NCBI GenBank assembly: GCA_043801445.1
Contig: JAZDMB010000016.1
Coordinates: 37,159 to 101,158, forward strand
Source: JAZDFP01 sp043801445
Lineage (GTDB): Bacteria > Planctomycetota > MHYJ01 > JACQXL01
DNA length: 64,000 nucleotides
Reading direction: 5' to 3'
The notes under the pieces were generated by a model. It ran no database searches. It saw only the letters and a list, made by a program, of their open reading frames with translations, and was not told the origin of the DNA. Below, one piece after another: positions 33,171 through 40,612 of the stretch. How positions within the stretch are numbered: position 1 is the stretch's first letter; each line of letters starts with the position of its first letter. Position numbers and translations under genes: made by a program.

Positions 33171-34589
33171 TTATTTTAACTGCTCTATTAATTTTATTAT
33201 TTCCTCGTCATTTGGATTCAGTTCAAGATATTTTTTTAATATCTCTATCGCCTTTAGATTATTCTCCATTTTATAAAATGCAAGTCCCAGATTTTTATAG
33301 CAGGCGTCTTTTTGGGGTTGAAGTTTGATTGCCTGCTCAAAGTCCTTGATTGCTTCCAAATAGTGTTCTTGGTTAGCATAAATAATACCTCGGTTGTTAT
33401 AGGCGTCGGTAAACTTTTCATCCCTGGAAATCGCTTCGGTGTAATCGCTGATTGCCTCGCTGTATTTTTTTATATTGAAATAAACCACCCCCCTATCATA
33501 ATACGACCGGGCAGAAGGCGATGCATCTATTACAAAAGAAAGGTCGGAAAGCGCTTCCTTGTAACGTTGTTGCTGGGTAAATACGATTCCCCGATTGCGG
33601 TATGCCTCAAGATATTGCGGCACCAGTTCTATCGCCTTATCAATGTTTTTTAGCGCCTCATTATAATCCTTAAGGCTAAAATAGGCGATTCCTAAATTGA
33701 AATAGGTCGAAGGGCAATCCGGTTCGAGACTTATCGCACTCTTCAAGTCGTTAAGCGCCTCCTGCAATTTCTCTTCTTTTAGATAAATGCCGGCACGGCT
33801 TTTATATGCCTCGTGGAAATCAGTATATATCCTTAAGGCAGAAGTAAAATCACGCAGGGCATTTCGAAACGATTCCTTCTTGGCATAATCCACACCGCGA
33901 TTGTATAAGATTAAACCAATAAATTGTCTCTTGGACAAGACATAAAAAGTTATTTTATCTGGCGTGCTATTCAACGGTATCTTATCACCGATTAGTTTCT
34001 TGGTTTCTTTAATATATTCGTCATCTTCTATTTCAGCCCCGCAGGCGGTTGCCTCAATATTATGATATTCTTCTTTCGATTTATAATACCTTAAAAAGAC
34101 ATGCTGCGGAATAATCACTGCCGAAAGAGGTAGATTTAACCTTTCGGCAATACTCCAATAAAGAGTAGTCAATCCGAGACAATTACCGCTCATCGAATCT
34201 AATACCTTATTAAGCAGAAATTTATCGCGGTCTGATTCTGATAAAAGAGAAGGGATTGTGGTCAGGATAGATTCTGCCTTTATTTTCTTCTCATTAAAAT
34301 AACGGTTTATTTCAAGAATGATTTTAGATGGGTCGGATGAATTAATAGTTCCCAGGCGGTTGCTGATTTCGGCAACTATTTCATCTATCCGTGTCAAATA
34401 ATTATTAACATCTATTTTTGGATAGATTGTTTTAGACAGAATCAGGGCTGATTCGGCAAGTTTGATATCCTTATCAAGCAAATAGGCGGATTCCAACTGT
34501 CTTATCGTATCTATTTCCTGTTCCTGTGCCGGTATAAAAGAGGCAAGAAAATAAAAAACAATGAAAATAATAATAAAACGCTTCATCAT
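33171..34589 (-). CDS. secreted SirB1/transglutaminase-like protein with TPR array
   Basis: A 472-residue protein with a signal peptide (about 1-21, ending IPAQEQ). Residues about 25-230 are a SirB1-type transglutaminase-like domain: NCLGLTTLYWSIAERLNLPL and IPQHVFLRYY carry the Cys and His. Residues about 235-470 are at least six clean TPR repeats (YNRGVDYAKKESFRNALRDF, YFNLGIAYFSLKDYNEALKN and so on). It is paralogous to the lipoprotein at 30876. It follows kdsB on the same strand orientation with 82 bp between. A role in envelope assembly is possible but unproven. Confidence 0.85.
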   Translation of the reverse strand: MMKRFIIIFIVFYFLASFIPAQEQEIDTIRQLESAYLLDKDIKLAESALILSKTIYPKIDVNNYLTRIDEIVAEISNRLGTINSSDPSKIILEINRYFNEKKIKAESILTTIPSLLSESDRDKFLLNKVLDSMSGNCLGLTTLYWSIAERLNLPLSAVIIPQHVFLRYYKSKEEYHNIEATACGAEIEDDEYIKETKKLIGDKIPLNSTPDKITFYVLSKRQFIGLILYNRGVDYAKKESFRNALRDFTSALRIYTDFHEAYKSRAGIYLKEEKLQEALNDLKSAISLEPDCPSTYFNLGIAYFSLKDYNEALKNIDKAIELVPQYLEAYRNRGIVFTQQQRYKEALSDLSFVIDASPSARSYYDRGVVYFNIKKYSEAISDYTEAISRDEKFTDAYNNRGIIYANQEHYLEAIKDFEQAIKLQPQKDACYKNLGLAFYKMENNLKAIEILKKYLELNPNDEEIIKLIEQLK

Positions 34590-34749
34590 ATTTTCATTAT
34601 ATTATAACATAACATAATCAATTTATCAAAGTTTTACTTGATAGTATAGGAAATTACATGTAAACGGATTAAGCAGATTGAGCAGATTATCTGTGTCAAT
34701 CTGCCTGCCTACTTGGTGTAATCTGTGGCTAAGAAATGCGAGTAATAAT

Positions 34750-35643
34750 ATGAAAACTGCTTTATTGTTTCCGGGTCAGGGCGCCCAATTTGTCGGAATG
34801 GGTAAAAAATTATACGATGAGCATCCCAAGGCAAAAGAATTATATCAACGCGCTGATGCAATCCTCGGGTTCCCTCTCAGTAAAACCTGTTTTGAGGGAC
34901 ATGAAGACTCATTAAACAAAACCAATATCTGCCAGCCGGCAATACTTGTTACCAGTCTGGTGGCTTTATCGGTTATGACAGAAAAAGGGGAATTGCCGGA
35001 ATGGTCTGCTTCTGCCGGTTTAAGTCTTGGCGAATATACGGCATTAGTTGCAACTGAAGCGCTTTCGTTCGATGATGCGGTGAGACTTGTAGAACGGCGC
35101 GGAACATTTATGCAGGAAGATTGCGACAAGACCAAAAGCACTATGGCGTCCGTAGTCGGATTAGACCGCCAGAAAATACAAGAAGCATGTTCATCCATCA
35201 ATGGAATCGTTGTAATCGCTAATCTTAATAGTCTTGACCAGATAGTTATTTCAGGTGAATATGATGCAGTCCAGCAGGCAAGCGAAAAATTAACTCAGGC
35301 CGGCGCCAAAAGGGTTATTCCTTTAAAGGTTGCCGGTGCATTTCATTCGCCTTTGATGAAATCGGCTGCAACCAAACTCACCCAACAACTGGCTAATGTT
35401 AATATTAAATCGCCGACCAAAGGCGTTGTTTCCAATGTTACGGCTGATTATGCCAAGACTCCGGAGCAAATCAGGAGCAATCTAAGCCGTCAGGTCTCCA
35501 GTCCGGTTCTCTGGGCGGACAGTATGCAGCGCCTGATTCAGGATGGCTATGATACCTTTTATGAAATCGGACCGGGCAAGGTTCTGGCAGGATTAATGAG
35601 ACGGATTAATGTCACGGTCAAAACAATAAACTACGAAGTCTAA
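34750..35643 (+). CDS. fabD: malonyl-CoA:ACP transacylase
   Basis: A 297-residue enzyme that loads malonyl onto acyl carrier protein. The N-terminal FPGQGAQFVGMG motif, the catalytic Ser92 in GLSLGEYTAL (usually GHSLGE; here Leu replaces His) and the second-site His in GAFHSPLM are present, as is IGPGKVLAGL at the C-terminus. The start at 34750 is preferred because it begins MKTALLFPGQGAQ; the longer frame would translate a dispersed CACAGA repeat. fabG follows, but a compact repeat-flanked nuclease gene has entered between them. Confidence 0.96.
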   Translation: MKTALLFPGQGAQFVGMGKKLYDEHPKAKELYQRADAILGFPLSKTCFEGHEDSLNKTNICQPAILVTSLVALSVMTEKGELPEWSASAGLSLGEYTALVATEALSFDDAVRLVERRGTFMQEDCDKTKSTMASVVGLDRQKIQEACSSINGIVVIANLNSLDQIVISGEYDAVQQASEKLTQAGAKRVIPLKVAGAFHSPLMKSAATKLTQQLANVNIKSPTKGVVSNVTADYAKTPEQIRSNLSRQVSSPVLWADSMQRLIQDGYDTFYEIGPGKVLAGLMRRINVTVKTINYEV

Positions 35644-35648
35644 ATATC

Positions 35649-36087
35649 ATAGGACACAGATGAACACAGATTCTCAGGATTTCAAATATAAAGATTTAAC
35701 TGAGAAAATCATCAAAGCATTTTATCAGGTATACAATACTCTCAGTTACGGTTTTCTGGAAAAGGTTTATGAAAACGCCCTATTAATAGAACTGGAAAAG
35801 TCAGACCTAAAAGCAATTGCTCAATCTTCTATAAAAGTATCTTATGACGGCAAGTTAGTAGGCGAATATTTTGCGGATATATTAGTTGAAGATAAAGTGA
35901 TTGTTGAGATTAAGGCGGCAATCAGTTTAGGAAAAGAACATGAGGCGCAATTATTAAATTACCTGAAAGCTACAGACATTGAAGTTGGCTTGTTATTAAA
36001 CTTCGGCCCTAAAGCAGAGATTAAACGGAAAGTATTTGATAATATAAAGAAATAATCAGTGTTTATCGGCGTTAATCTGTGTCCTAT
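35649..36087. mobile_element. 439-bp unit with inverted ends carrying a GxxExxY gene
   Basis: ATAGGACACAGAT at 35649-35661 is mirrored by ATCTGTGTCCTAT at 36075-36087. The match extends inward over about 23 positions with three mismatches. Nothing but the 131-codon gene lies between. It separates fabD from fabG, which are normally adjacent. No target duplication is clear. Similar AATAGGACACAGATT ends occur at 40011 and, with one change, near 32139, as free repeats. Mobility is inferred, not shown. Confidence 0.55.
35660..36055 (+). CDS. GxxExxY-family PD-(D/E)xK-fold protein
   Basis: A 131-residue protein of the GxxExxY family, named for the motif GFLEKVYENAL seen at residues 31-41. A nuclease-like core follows: GEYFADILVEDKVIVEIKAA has the D-xn-E-x-K pattern of the PD-(D/E)xK fold. 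Biochemical function is not established for the family. The start codon lies inside the left inverted repeat (ACACAGATGAACACAGAT encodes its MNTD), and the right repeat starts within a few bases of the stop, so gene and repeats form one unit. It could be the enzyme that acts on such repeats; this is a hypothesis. Confidence 0.88.
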   Translation: MNTDSQDFKYKDLTEKIIKAFYQVYNTLSYGFLEKVYENALLIELEKSDLKAIAQSSIKVSYDGKLVGEYFADILVEDKVIVEIKAAISLGKEHEAQLLNYLKATDIEVGLLLNFGPKAEIKRKVFDNIKK

Positions 36088-36108
36088 TTGATAGAAAGGA
36101 TATAATTT

Positions 36109-36855
36109 ATGGAGTATGGATTAAAAAATAAAGTTGCCCTGGTCACCGGTTCCGGACGCGGAATCGGCCGCGAAATCGCGCTTTCTTTAGCTACTGAAGG
36201 ATGCCATATCATCCTTTTTGATGTGGACGAAAATACCCTCAAGGATACCACCTCAGAAATACAAACTAAGGGTGTAAAAGCCTTGGCAAAGAAAGTTGAT
36301 ATCAGCAATTCAGTTGAAGTGGAAAATGTCATAGAAGAGGTCTGCAAAACTTTTCCGGCAATAGATATCCTCGTCAATAACGCAGGTATTACCCGTGATA
36401 ACCTGATTATGCGGATGAAAGATGAGGAATGGGACCGGGTATTGAATATAAATCTCAAAGGCACATTTAATTGCACCAAAGCAGTTTGCAGGTATATGTT
36501 CAAGCAACGTTCGGGCAAAATCATCAATATCGCATCGGTCATAGGCATCGGCGGTAATATCGGACAGGCGAATTATGCCGCATCAAAGGCAGGAGTAATT
36601 GCCCTAACCAAAACATCAGCCAAAGAATTTGCCAGCCGTAATATCAATGTCAATGCCATTGCCCCGGGCTTTATCCAGACCCCAATGACAGATGTGCTTA
36701 ACGAAGAGATAAAAAAAAGAATGACCGAGCATATTCCGCTTCAGCGATTAGGCACGGTTAAGGATGTAGCTGATGCGGTTCTTTTCTTCGCCTCTGACAA
36801 ATCAAGTTATGTTACCGGCCAGGTTCTTATCGTTGACGGCGGAATGTTGATGTAG
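36109..36855 (+). CDS. fabG: 3-oxoacyl-ACP reductase
   Basis: A 248-residue short-chain dehydrogenase. The NADP-binding motif TGSGRGIGREIA, the NNAG motif (VNNAGITRDNLIMRM) and the catalytic S-Y-K set (NIASVIG, then ANYAASKAG) are all present, as is the C-terminal VTGQVLIVDGGM typical of FabG. It reduces beta-ketoacyl-ACP in fatty acid elongation. An AAAGGA site precedes the ATG. acpP, often next, is not here. Confidence 0.96.
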   Translation: MEYGLKNKVALVTGSGRGIGREIALSLATEGCHIILFDVDENTLKDTTSEIQTKGVKALAKKVDISNSVEVENVIEEVCKTFPAIDILVNNAGITRDNLIMRMKDEEWDRVLNINLKGTFNCTKAVCRYMFKQRSGKIINIASVIGIGGNIGQANYAASKAGVIALTKTSAKEFASRNINVNAIAPGFIQTPMTDVLNEEIKKRMTEHIPLQRLGTVKDVADAVLFFASDKSSYVTGQVLIVDGGMLM

Positions 36856-36949
36856 TTCTTTTTCGGGATTCGGGAATAAATAATTAAGTATTGCTTGCCC
36901 GTCCGTAGCCCCTGCGGGGCGAAGGAGGGTGTCCCCGGAATTAGAGGAT

Positions 36950-37405
36950 ATGAAAATAATGAAAAGAGTTTTAGACGAAGTTTTTTTTATCCCAAGAGTG
37001 AACACTATCAAGATTAAAAACTATGGTATAATTCAAGACGCGACTATAAAGTTTAAAAAAGGTTTGAATATTATTACTGGGAAAGGTGGTTCGGGGAAAA
37101 CTACCGTAATAAATTTTCTGCTTGATAAGTTTTTGCCGGTGAATTATTTGGCGCATGGAGACAGTATAATGATGCAGATTGACTCTATTCTGAACGATAA
37201 AACCATTATGATTGATGATGTTTTAGGATTTTTGAATAGAGAGCAATTAAACAAGACGCTAATCAAACTATCAAATTCAGGGAAGCAAATTATTCTTACT
37301 TTAAGCATAGGCGGCTTATCTGTAGTTAACAGTAAAATAAAAATTAATATTATAGATACAAAAGATTTTAAGTTAAGATTATCGAAGAAATCTCCTTCGA
37401 GTTAG
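36950..37405 (+). CDS. compact P-loop ATPase of unknown function
   Basis: A protein of about 151 residues resembling a stripped SMC/RecF-type ATP-binding head. The N-terminal strand KIKNYGIIQDATIKFKKGLN leads to Walker A TGKGGSGKTTVINFLL, and a Walker B-like NDKTIMIDDVLGF follows about 50 residues later. The coiled-coil arm and ABC signature region are missing, so it is much shorter than family members. Start choice is uncertain (GTG 36929, ATG 36950 or ATG 36959). It is followed by a GIY-YIG nuclease gene, a suggestive pair. The upstream spacer has a CCCCTGCGGGG hairpin. Confidence 0.6.
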   Translation: MKIMKRVLDEVFFIPRVNTIKIKNYGIIQDATIKFKKGLNIITGKGGSGKTTVINFLLDKFLPVNYLAHGDSIMMQIDSILNDKTIMIDDVLGFLNREQLNKTLIKLSNSGKQIILTLSIGGLSVVNSKIKINIIDTKDFKLRLSKKSPSS

Positions 37406-37524
37406 GAGGCCTGAGACAGCATACTGGATTACTGGTAAAACTCTTGTCTGATAAAAGGGAAAATGATAGGATGGGGTAAGATTGTCCCTGGAATTCCCTA
37501 ATTGTAATGTGTCCCGGGAGAAAT

Positions 37525-38262
37525 ATGAATAGATTGATTAAGAAAAATAAGGGAAATTATAAATTTTCGCAGGCAGTATGCGAAAAGCTTGAATATTATG
37601 TTTATTCATTAGCCAATCCAAATGGTAAGGTTTTTTATATAGGCAAAGGGAAAAACAACAGAATTTTTCAACATCTTAAGGGGGTGGTTGTAAAGAACAG
37701 GAAATCAGAGAAAATTGATACTATTAAGAAAATCTTACGCAAAGGGAAAAAGATACAATATGCTATTATTCGTCACGGCATGAACGAAAAAGAAGCATTT
37801 GAGGTTGAATCTGCATTGATTGATCATATCGGATTGACGGGTTTAACTAATAAGGTCTATGGGCAAGATTCAGAAGACAGAGGTAAGATGTCTCCGAAAG
37901 AAATTATAGCTATTTGTGATGCGAAAAAAGCAAAAATCACCGACCCTGTAATGCTAATAAAGATAAACAGAAAATTTACGCGAGATATATCTGAAAATGA
38001 CTTATATTACGCAACACGTTATTGCTGGAAACTTGGCGAAAGAAGATATAAGGCAAAATATGCCTTACCAACATATAGGGGAATTATCAGGGAAGTTTAC
38101 GAGATAAAATCATGGCATTCCACAAAGAATAAAACAGGTAAGAGATGGGAATTTAGAGGTAAGATTGCTGATGAAAGTATCAGAAAAAAATATGTGTCTA
38201 AATCTGTGAATCATCTTATAAAACAAGGCGCTCAAAATCCCATAAAATATATTAAGTGTTAG
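37525..38262 (+). CDS. GIY-YIG (LEM-3/COG3680-like) nuclease
   Basis: A 245-residue protein with a GIY-YIG nuclease domain at about 20-115: YYVYSLANPNGKVFYIGKGK, then FQHLKGV, and EAFEVESALIDHIGLTGLTN containing the likely catalytic Glu. The spacing between the first YVY and the FYIGKGK strands fits the LEM-3-like branch. The C-terminal region (about 125-245) is basic with no recognised fold. GGGAG precedes the ATG at 37525. It ends 150 bp before the 22-nt repeat array and could act on it; this is speculation. Confidence 0.8.
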   Translation: MNRLIKKNKGNYKFSQAVCEKLEYYVYSLANPNGKVFYIGKGKNNRIFQHLKGVVVKNRKSEKIDTIKKILRKGKKIQYAIIRHGMNEKEAFEVESALIDHIGLTGLTNKVYGQDSEDRGKMSPKEIIAICDAKKAKITDPVMLIKINRKFTRDISENDLYYATRYCWKLGERRYKAKYALPTYRGIIREVYEIKSWHSTKNKTGKRWEFRGKIADESIRKKYVSKSVNHLIKQGAQNPIKYIKC

Positions 38263-38359
38263 AAATTTCAATTCTAATTCTTTCGTGGAACAGGTACACA
38301 TTTTGTAACCCCTTGAGATTCAAACATTTACCGAACCGATTTTCGTAAATCCAGTGACA

Positions 38360-38374
38360 GCTCAAAATAGGGGG
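38360..38374 (+). repeat. array leader 15-mer, first copy
   Basis: GCTCAAAATAGGGGG followed by a long G-rich run precedes array 2 by about 50 bp. The identical 15-mer at 38836-38850 precedes array 3 by a similar distance. Confidence 0.7.
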
Positions 38375-38411
38375 AGGGGGGAGGGTGGGGGGTAATACCC
38401 CTAAAGACACC

Positions 38412-38565
38412 CTGATATACAACAAGCCCCCGACTGATATATAATGCACCCACAGCTGATATACAACATACCCACGGCTGATATATAACATACGCACGGG
38501 TGATATACAATATACGCACGGGAGATATACAATATACACACGGCTGATATATAACGCAGGGCTTG
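38412..38565. repeat. 22-nt tandem array, seven units (array 2)
   Basis: Units begin at 38412, 38434, 38456, 38478, 38500, 38522 and 38544, exactly 22 nt apart. The best-conserved part is CTGATATACAACATAC followed by CCACGG or GCACGG; outer units are more degenerate. The units contain no long inverted repeat. A minus-strand open frame across it is incidental, since the period is not a multiple of three. Arrays 1, 3 and 4 share the period but not the sequence. Confidence 0.92.
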
Positions 38566-38835
38566 GTTAGTGTATGTAAACAATAACCATACATACTACA
38601 TAGCGCCCCATCGTATAGGATATATGTTACGAAGTATGTATGTTTATGTATTGGAGTGTGGGTGTCCATTGGCCCTATACCCCATCTAAAGTGCGAAGCC
38701 GCACGCTTACTTCGGGACGGGGGACAACATCCTTTTCCCATCCCTGACGGGACTTCCGTTGGTCGGAGCATACTGCCTCCCGTAAGGGATAACTCATTTA
38801 TTAACATCCTGGCGGACGATTTTACCCCAATTTCT

Positions 38836-38850
38836 GCTCAAAATAGGGGG
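38836..38850 (+). repeat. array leader 15-mer, second copy
   Basis: GCTCAAAATAGGGGG, identical to 38360-38374, followed by a G run and GATACCCTATCCCCCC, then array 3 starting about 50 bp later. Confidence 0.7.
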
Positions 38851-38884
38851 GGGGATACCCTATCCCCCCACCTACCCCAGCGCC

Positions 38885-39170
38885 GGAGACGCCATTCGGG
38901 TAGGTCGGGTAGATGGCACATTTGCCCAATCTCCGTATGGCGTAACCATCGCTCCATACGGATAGGTGTGCCATTTCCGTATGGCACAACCCTTACTCCA
39001 TACGGAGAGTTATGCCATTTCCGTATGGCATAAAGCTAATCGGCGTGGATGGATTACCCAATCTCCGTATGGCATAACCCTTGCTCCATACGGACAGGTG
39101 TGCTATCTCCGTATGGCACAACCCTTACTCCATACGGAGAGTTATGCCAACTAAGTATAGCACCGACTTA
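38885..39170. repeat. 44-nt tandem array of hairpins (array 3)
   Basis: Five good units begin at 38929, 38973, 39017, 39061 and 39105, exactly 44 nt apart, with degenerate units before (38885) and after (39149). Each unit opens with AT[C/T]TCCGTATGGC; 22 nt later most carry CTCCATACGGA, its inverted complement, so each unit can form a hairpin with an 8-9 bp stem. Units alternate two subtypes (AGAGTTATGCC and ACAGGTGTGCT endings). The core is shared with array 1. Confidence 0.92.
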
Positions 39171-39325
39171 TCCGGGTATTTTTAGGGGCGCAAACAAAGA
39201 ATGGAATAGGCTGGGATTGAACTTCTAATCAGGTAGGTAAGAAATATGGGACTTTATCATAACGATAGTTTGAAAAATACTTTGTGTCCTTCGTGTTCTT
39301 TGTGGTTAATAATTCCGGTTAAAGT

Positions 39326-39366
39326 AAAAAAGGCAGAAATGGATGTTATTCCATTTCCTGCCTTTT
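39326..39366 (-). terminator. rho-independent terminator of the RRM gene
   Basis: On the minus strand, AAAGGCAGGAAATGGA pairs with TCCATTTCTGCCTTT (one bulge) around a short loop and ends in a T run. It lies 126 bp after the RRM stop codon, with a pair of dispersed hairpins in between. Confidence 0.8.
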
Positions 39367-39402
39367 CGTTGTAAACTGAAACTTAACTTAACGCTGTTTT
39401 CA

Positions 39403-39472
39403 GTCCGGCAGTTCTGCTTTAGCAGATTACTGCCGACTATAGTTGGCTGTAACGACTAAAGTCTAACAGCCA
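39403..39472. repeat. two adjacent dispersed hairpin elements
   Basis: GTCCGGCAGT...ACTGCCGAC (39403-39436) and TGGCTGT...ACAGCCA (39444-39472) each enclose a small inner stem around CTAAAG or CTTTAG. They belong to the same hairpin family as 12094-12126 and 59041-59072, the first in inverted orientation. They lie in the 3' untranslated region of the RRM gene. Confidence 0.6.
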
Positions 39473-39491
39473 GACTACAATTTAGCCCTGA

Positions 39492-39815
39492 TTAATAGCG
39501 GCTTCCGCTATCACGGTTACGGTCTCGATTGTATCCGCCGCCGCCGCCCGGTCTGGGGGCTCTTTTTTCCATCGGTCTGGCTTCATTGACGGTCAGACTG
39601 CGCCCGTCAAGTTCCTTGCCATTAAGCAACTCAATTGCCTTTACGGCTTCTGCATCGGTGGCCATCTCTACAAAGCCAAAGCCCTTTGAGCGGCCGCTAT
39701 CACGGTCTATTATAACATTTGCGGTTTCCACGGTTCCGGCTTGAGCAAATGTCTGCCTCAAGGTTTCCTCTGTGGTGTCATATGACAGTCCGCCCACATA
39801 CAATTTCTTCCCCAT
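39492..39815 (-). CDS. RRM-type RNA-binding protein
   Basis: A 107-residue protein with a single RNA recognition motif: RNP2 LYVGGLSYDT and RNP1 SKGFGFVEMA, followed by a short Gly/Arg-rich tail (APRPGGGGGYNRDRNRDSGSRY). It resembles the cold-inducible glycine-rich RNA-binding proteins of cyanobacteria and other bacteria, which act as RNA chaperones. It has its own promoter about 140 bp upstream and a strong terminator, so it is monocistronic. The long leader is typical of cold-shock genes. The ribosome site is AAAGGGA. Confidence 0.95.
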   Translation of the reverse strand: MGKKLYVGGLSYDTTEETLRQTFAQAGTVETANVIIDRDSGRSKGFGFVEMATDAEAVKAIELLNGKELDGRSLTVNEARPMEKRAPRPGGGGGYNRDRNRDSGSRY

Positions 39816-39952
39816 AGTATCCCTTTCTTACTACCCCTAAATAAGTTATTATCGTCTCGTTTAACGTTTTCTTCCCAATTATTAGGAATTCGACTCGCGG
39901 GACAAGTTTTCGAAGAAAGCGGTTGGGGTATTTCCGCTTCTAAAACTTTATA

Positions 39953-39981
39953 ATTATGTCTTATTTTGCAGATAATGTCAA
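39953..39981 (-). promoter_or_regulatory. promoter of the RRM gene
   Basis: On the minus strand TTGACA (39981-39976) and CATAAT (39958-39953) are 17 bp apart. This implies a 5' leader of about 130 nt before the ATG at 39815. The leader contains a GAAGCGGAAATACC...GGTATTTCCGCTTC-like complementarity potential that was not resolved further. Confidence 0.7.
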
Positions 39982-40208
39982 TATTTTTCTGTATTTTTGG
40001 TGATATTCCAATAGGACACAGATTTGATTAGCCACAGAGGCACAGAGAACACTGAGGAATGACTAATAACTAATGTCTAATAACTAATAACTTTTTGTTC
40101 TCTGCGAACTCTGTGGCAAAAATAGTTATTTATATAAAATTTCTTGATAGCGGTATAAATAACTGGTATTAATAATAATTACATTATCAGTGAGAGGATA
40201 GAGATACT
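39982..40208. repeat. repeat-bearing spacer
   Basis: Contains AATAGGACACAGATT (40011-40025), the same end sequence as the GxxExxY unit, then GCCACAGAGGCACAGAGAAC and its mirror TTCTCTGCGAACTCTGTGGC (to about 40117). No gene. Confidence 0.6.
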
Positions 40209-40544
40209 ATGAGTATAAAGAAGATAAATATTAAGCAGGTAATCCCTTATCTCAAAAAACCATGGACTCCGGTGGTCCTCGGTAAGGTGGAGGATTACGA
40301 AGTCAAGTTATCGGAATTCAAGGACGAATATTTCTGGCATAAACACGAAAAACACGATGAGTGTATGCTGGTTTATGACGGTTCTATTTCTATTGAATTA
40401 GAGGGACAAAAAGAAGTAAAGTTGAAAGACGGCGAACTAATCGTTATTGAAAAAGGAACTCCTCATCGCTCTAAAGCAAAGGATAAGGCATTGGTTCTGC
40501 TCTTTGAGCGTGATACGATAATGTCTGATTTCGTGAAACTCTAA
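40209..40544 (+). CDS. single-domain cupin protein
   Basis: A 111-residue small cupin. Metal-ligand residues are visible: H44 and H46 in FWHKHEKHDE, with E51 and the second-motif H86 in EKGTPHRSKA. Such proteins bind Fe, Zn or Mn and may be isomerases, dioxygenases or ligand sensors; the substrate cannot be predicted. It precedes the carboxyltransferase genes by 70 bp, separated by a CACAAAGACACAAAG repeat (40547-40597), so cotranscription is uncertain. Confidence 0.88.
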   Translation: MSIKKINIKQVIPYLKKPWTPVVLGKVEDYEVKLSEFKDEYFWHKHEKHDECMLVYDGSISIELEGQKEVKLKDGELIVIEKGTPHRSKAKDKALVLLFERDTIMSDFVKL

Positions 40545-40612
40545 ATCAGCCACAAAGACACAAAGAATTTCTTCGTGACTTGGTGCCTTAGTGGCAAATA
40601 AGGATTGTAACG

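Noticed and set aside
38252..38807. Minus-strand open frames of 95 and 159 residues across the 22-nt array (Tyr/Val-rich peptides)
   Set aside because: They are by-products of the repeat; the period is not a multiple of three, and there is no ribosome site or recognisable domain.
38412..39170. CRISPR array
   Set aside because: Repeats are contiguous or separated by related sequence, not by unique spacers of constant length, and no cas gene is present in the window.
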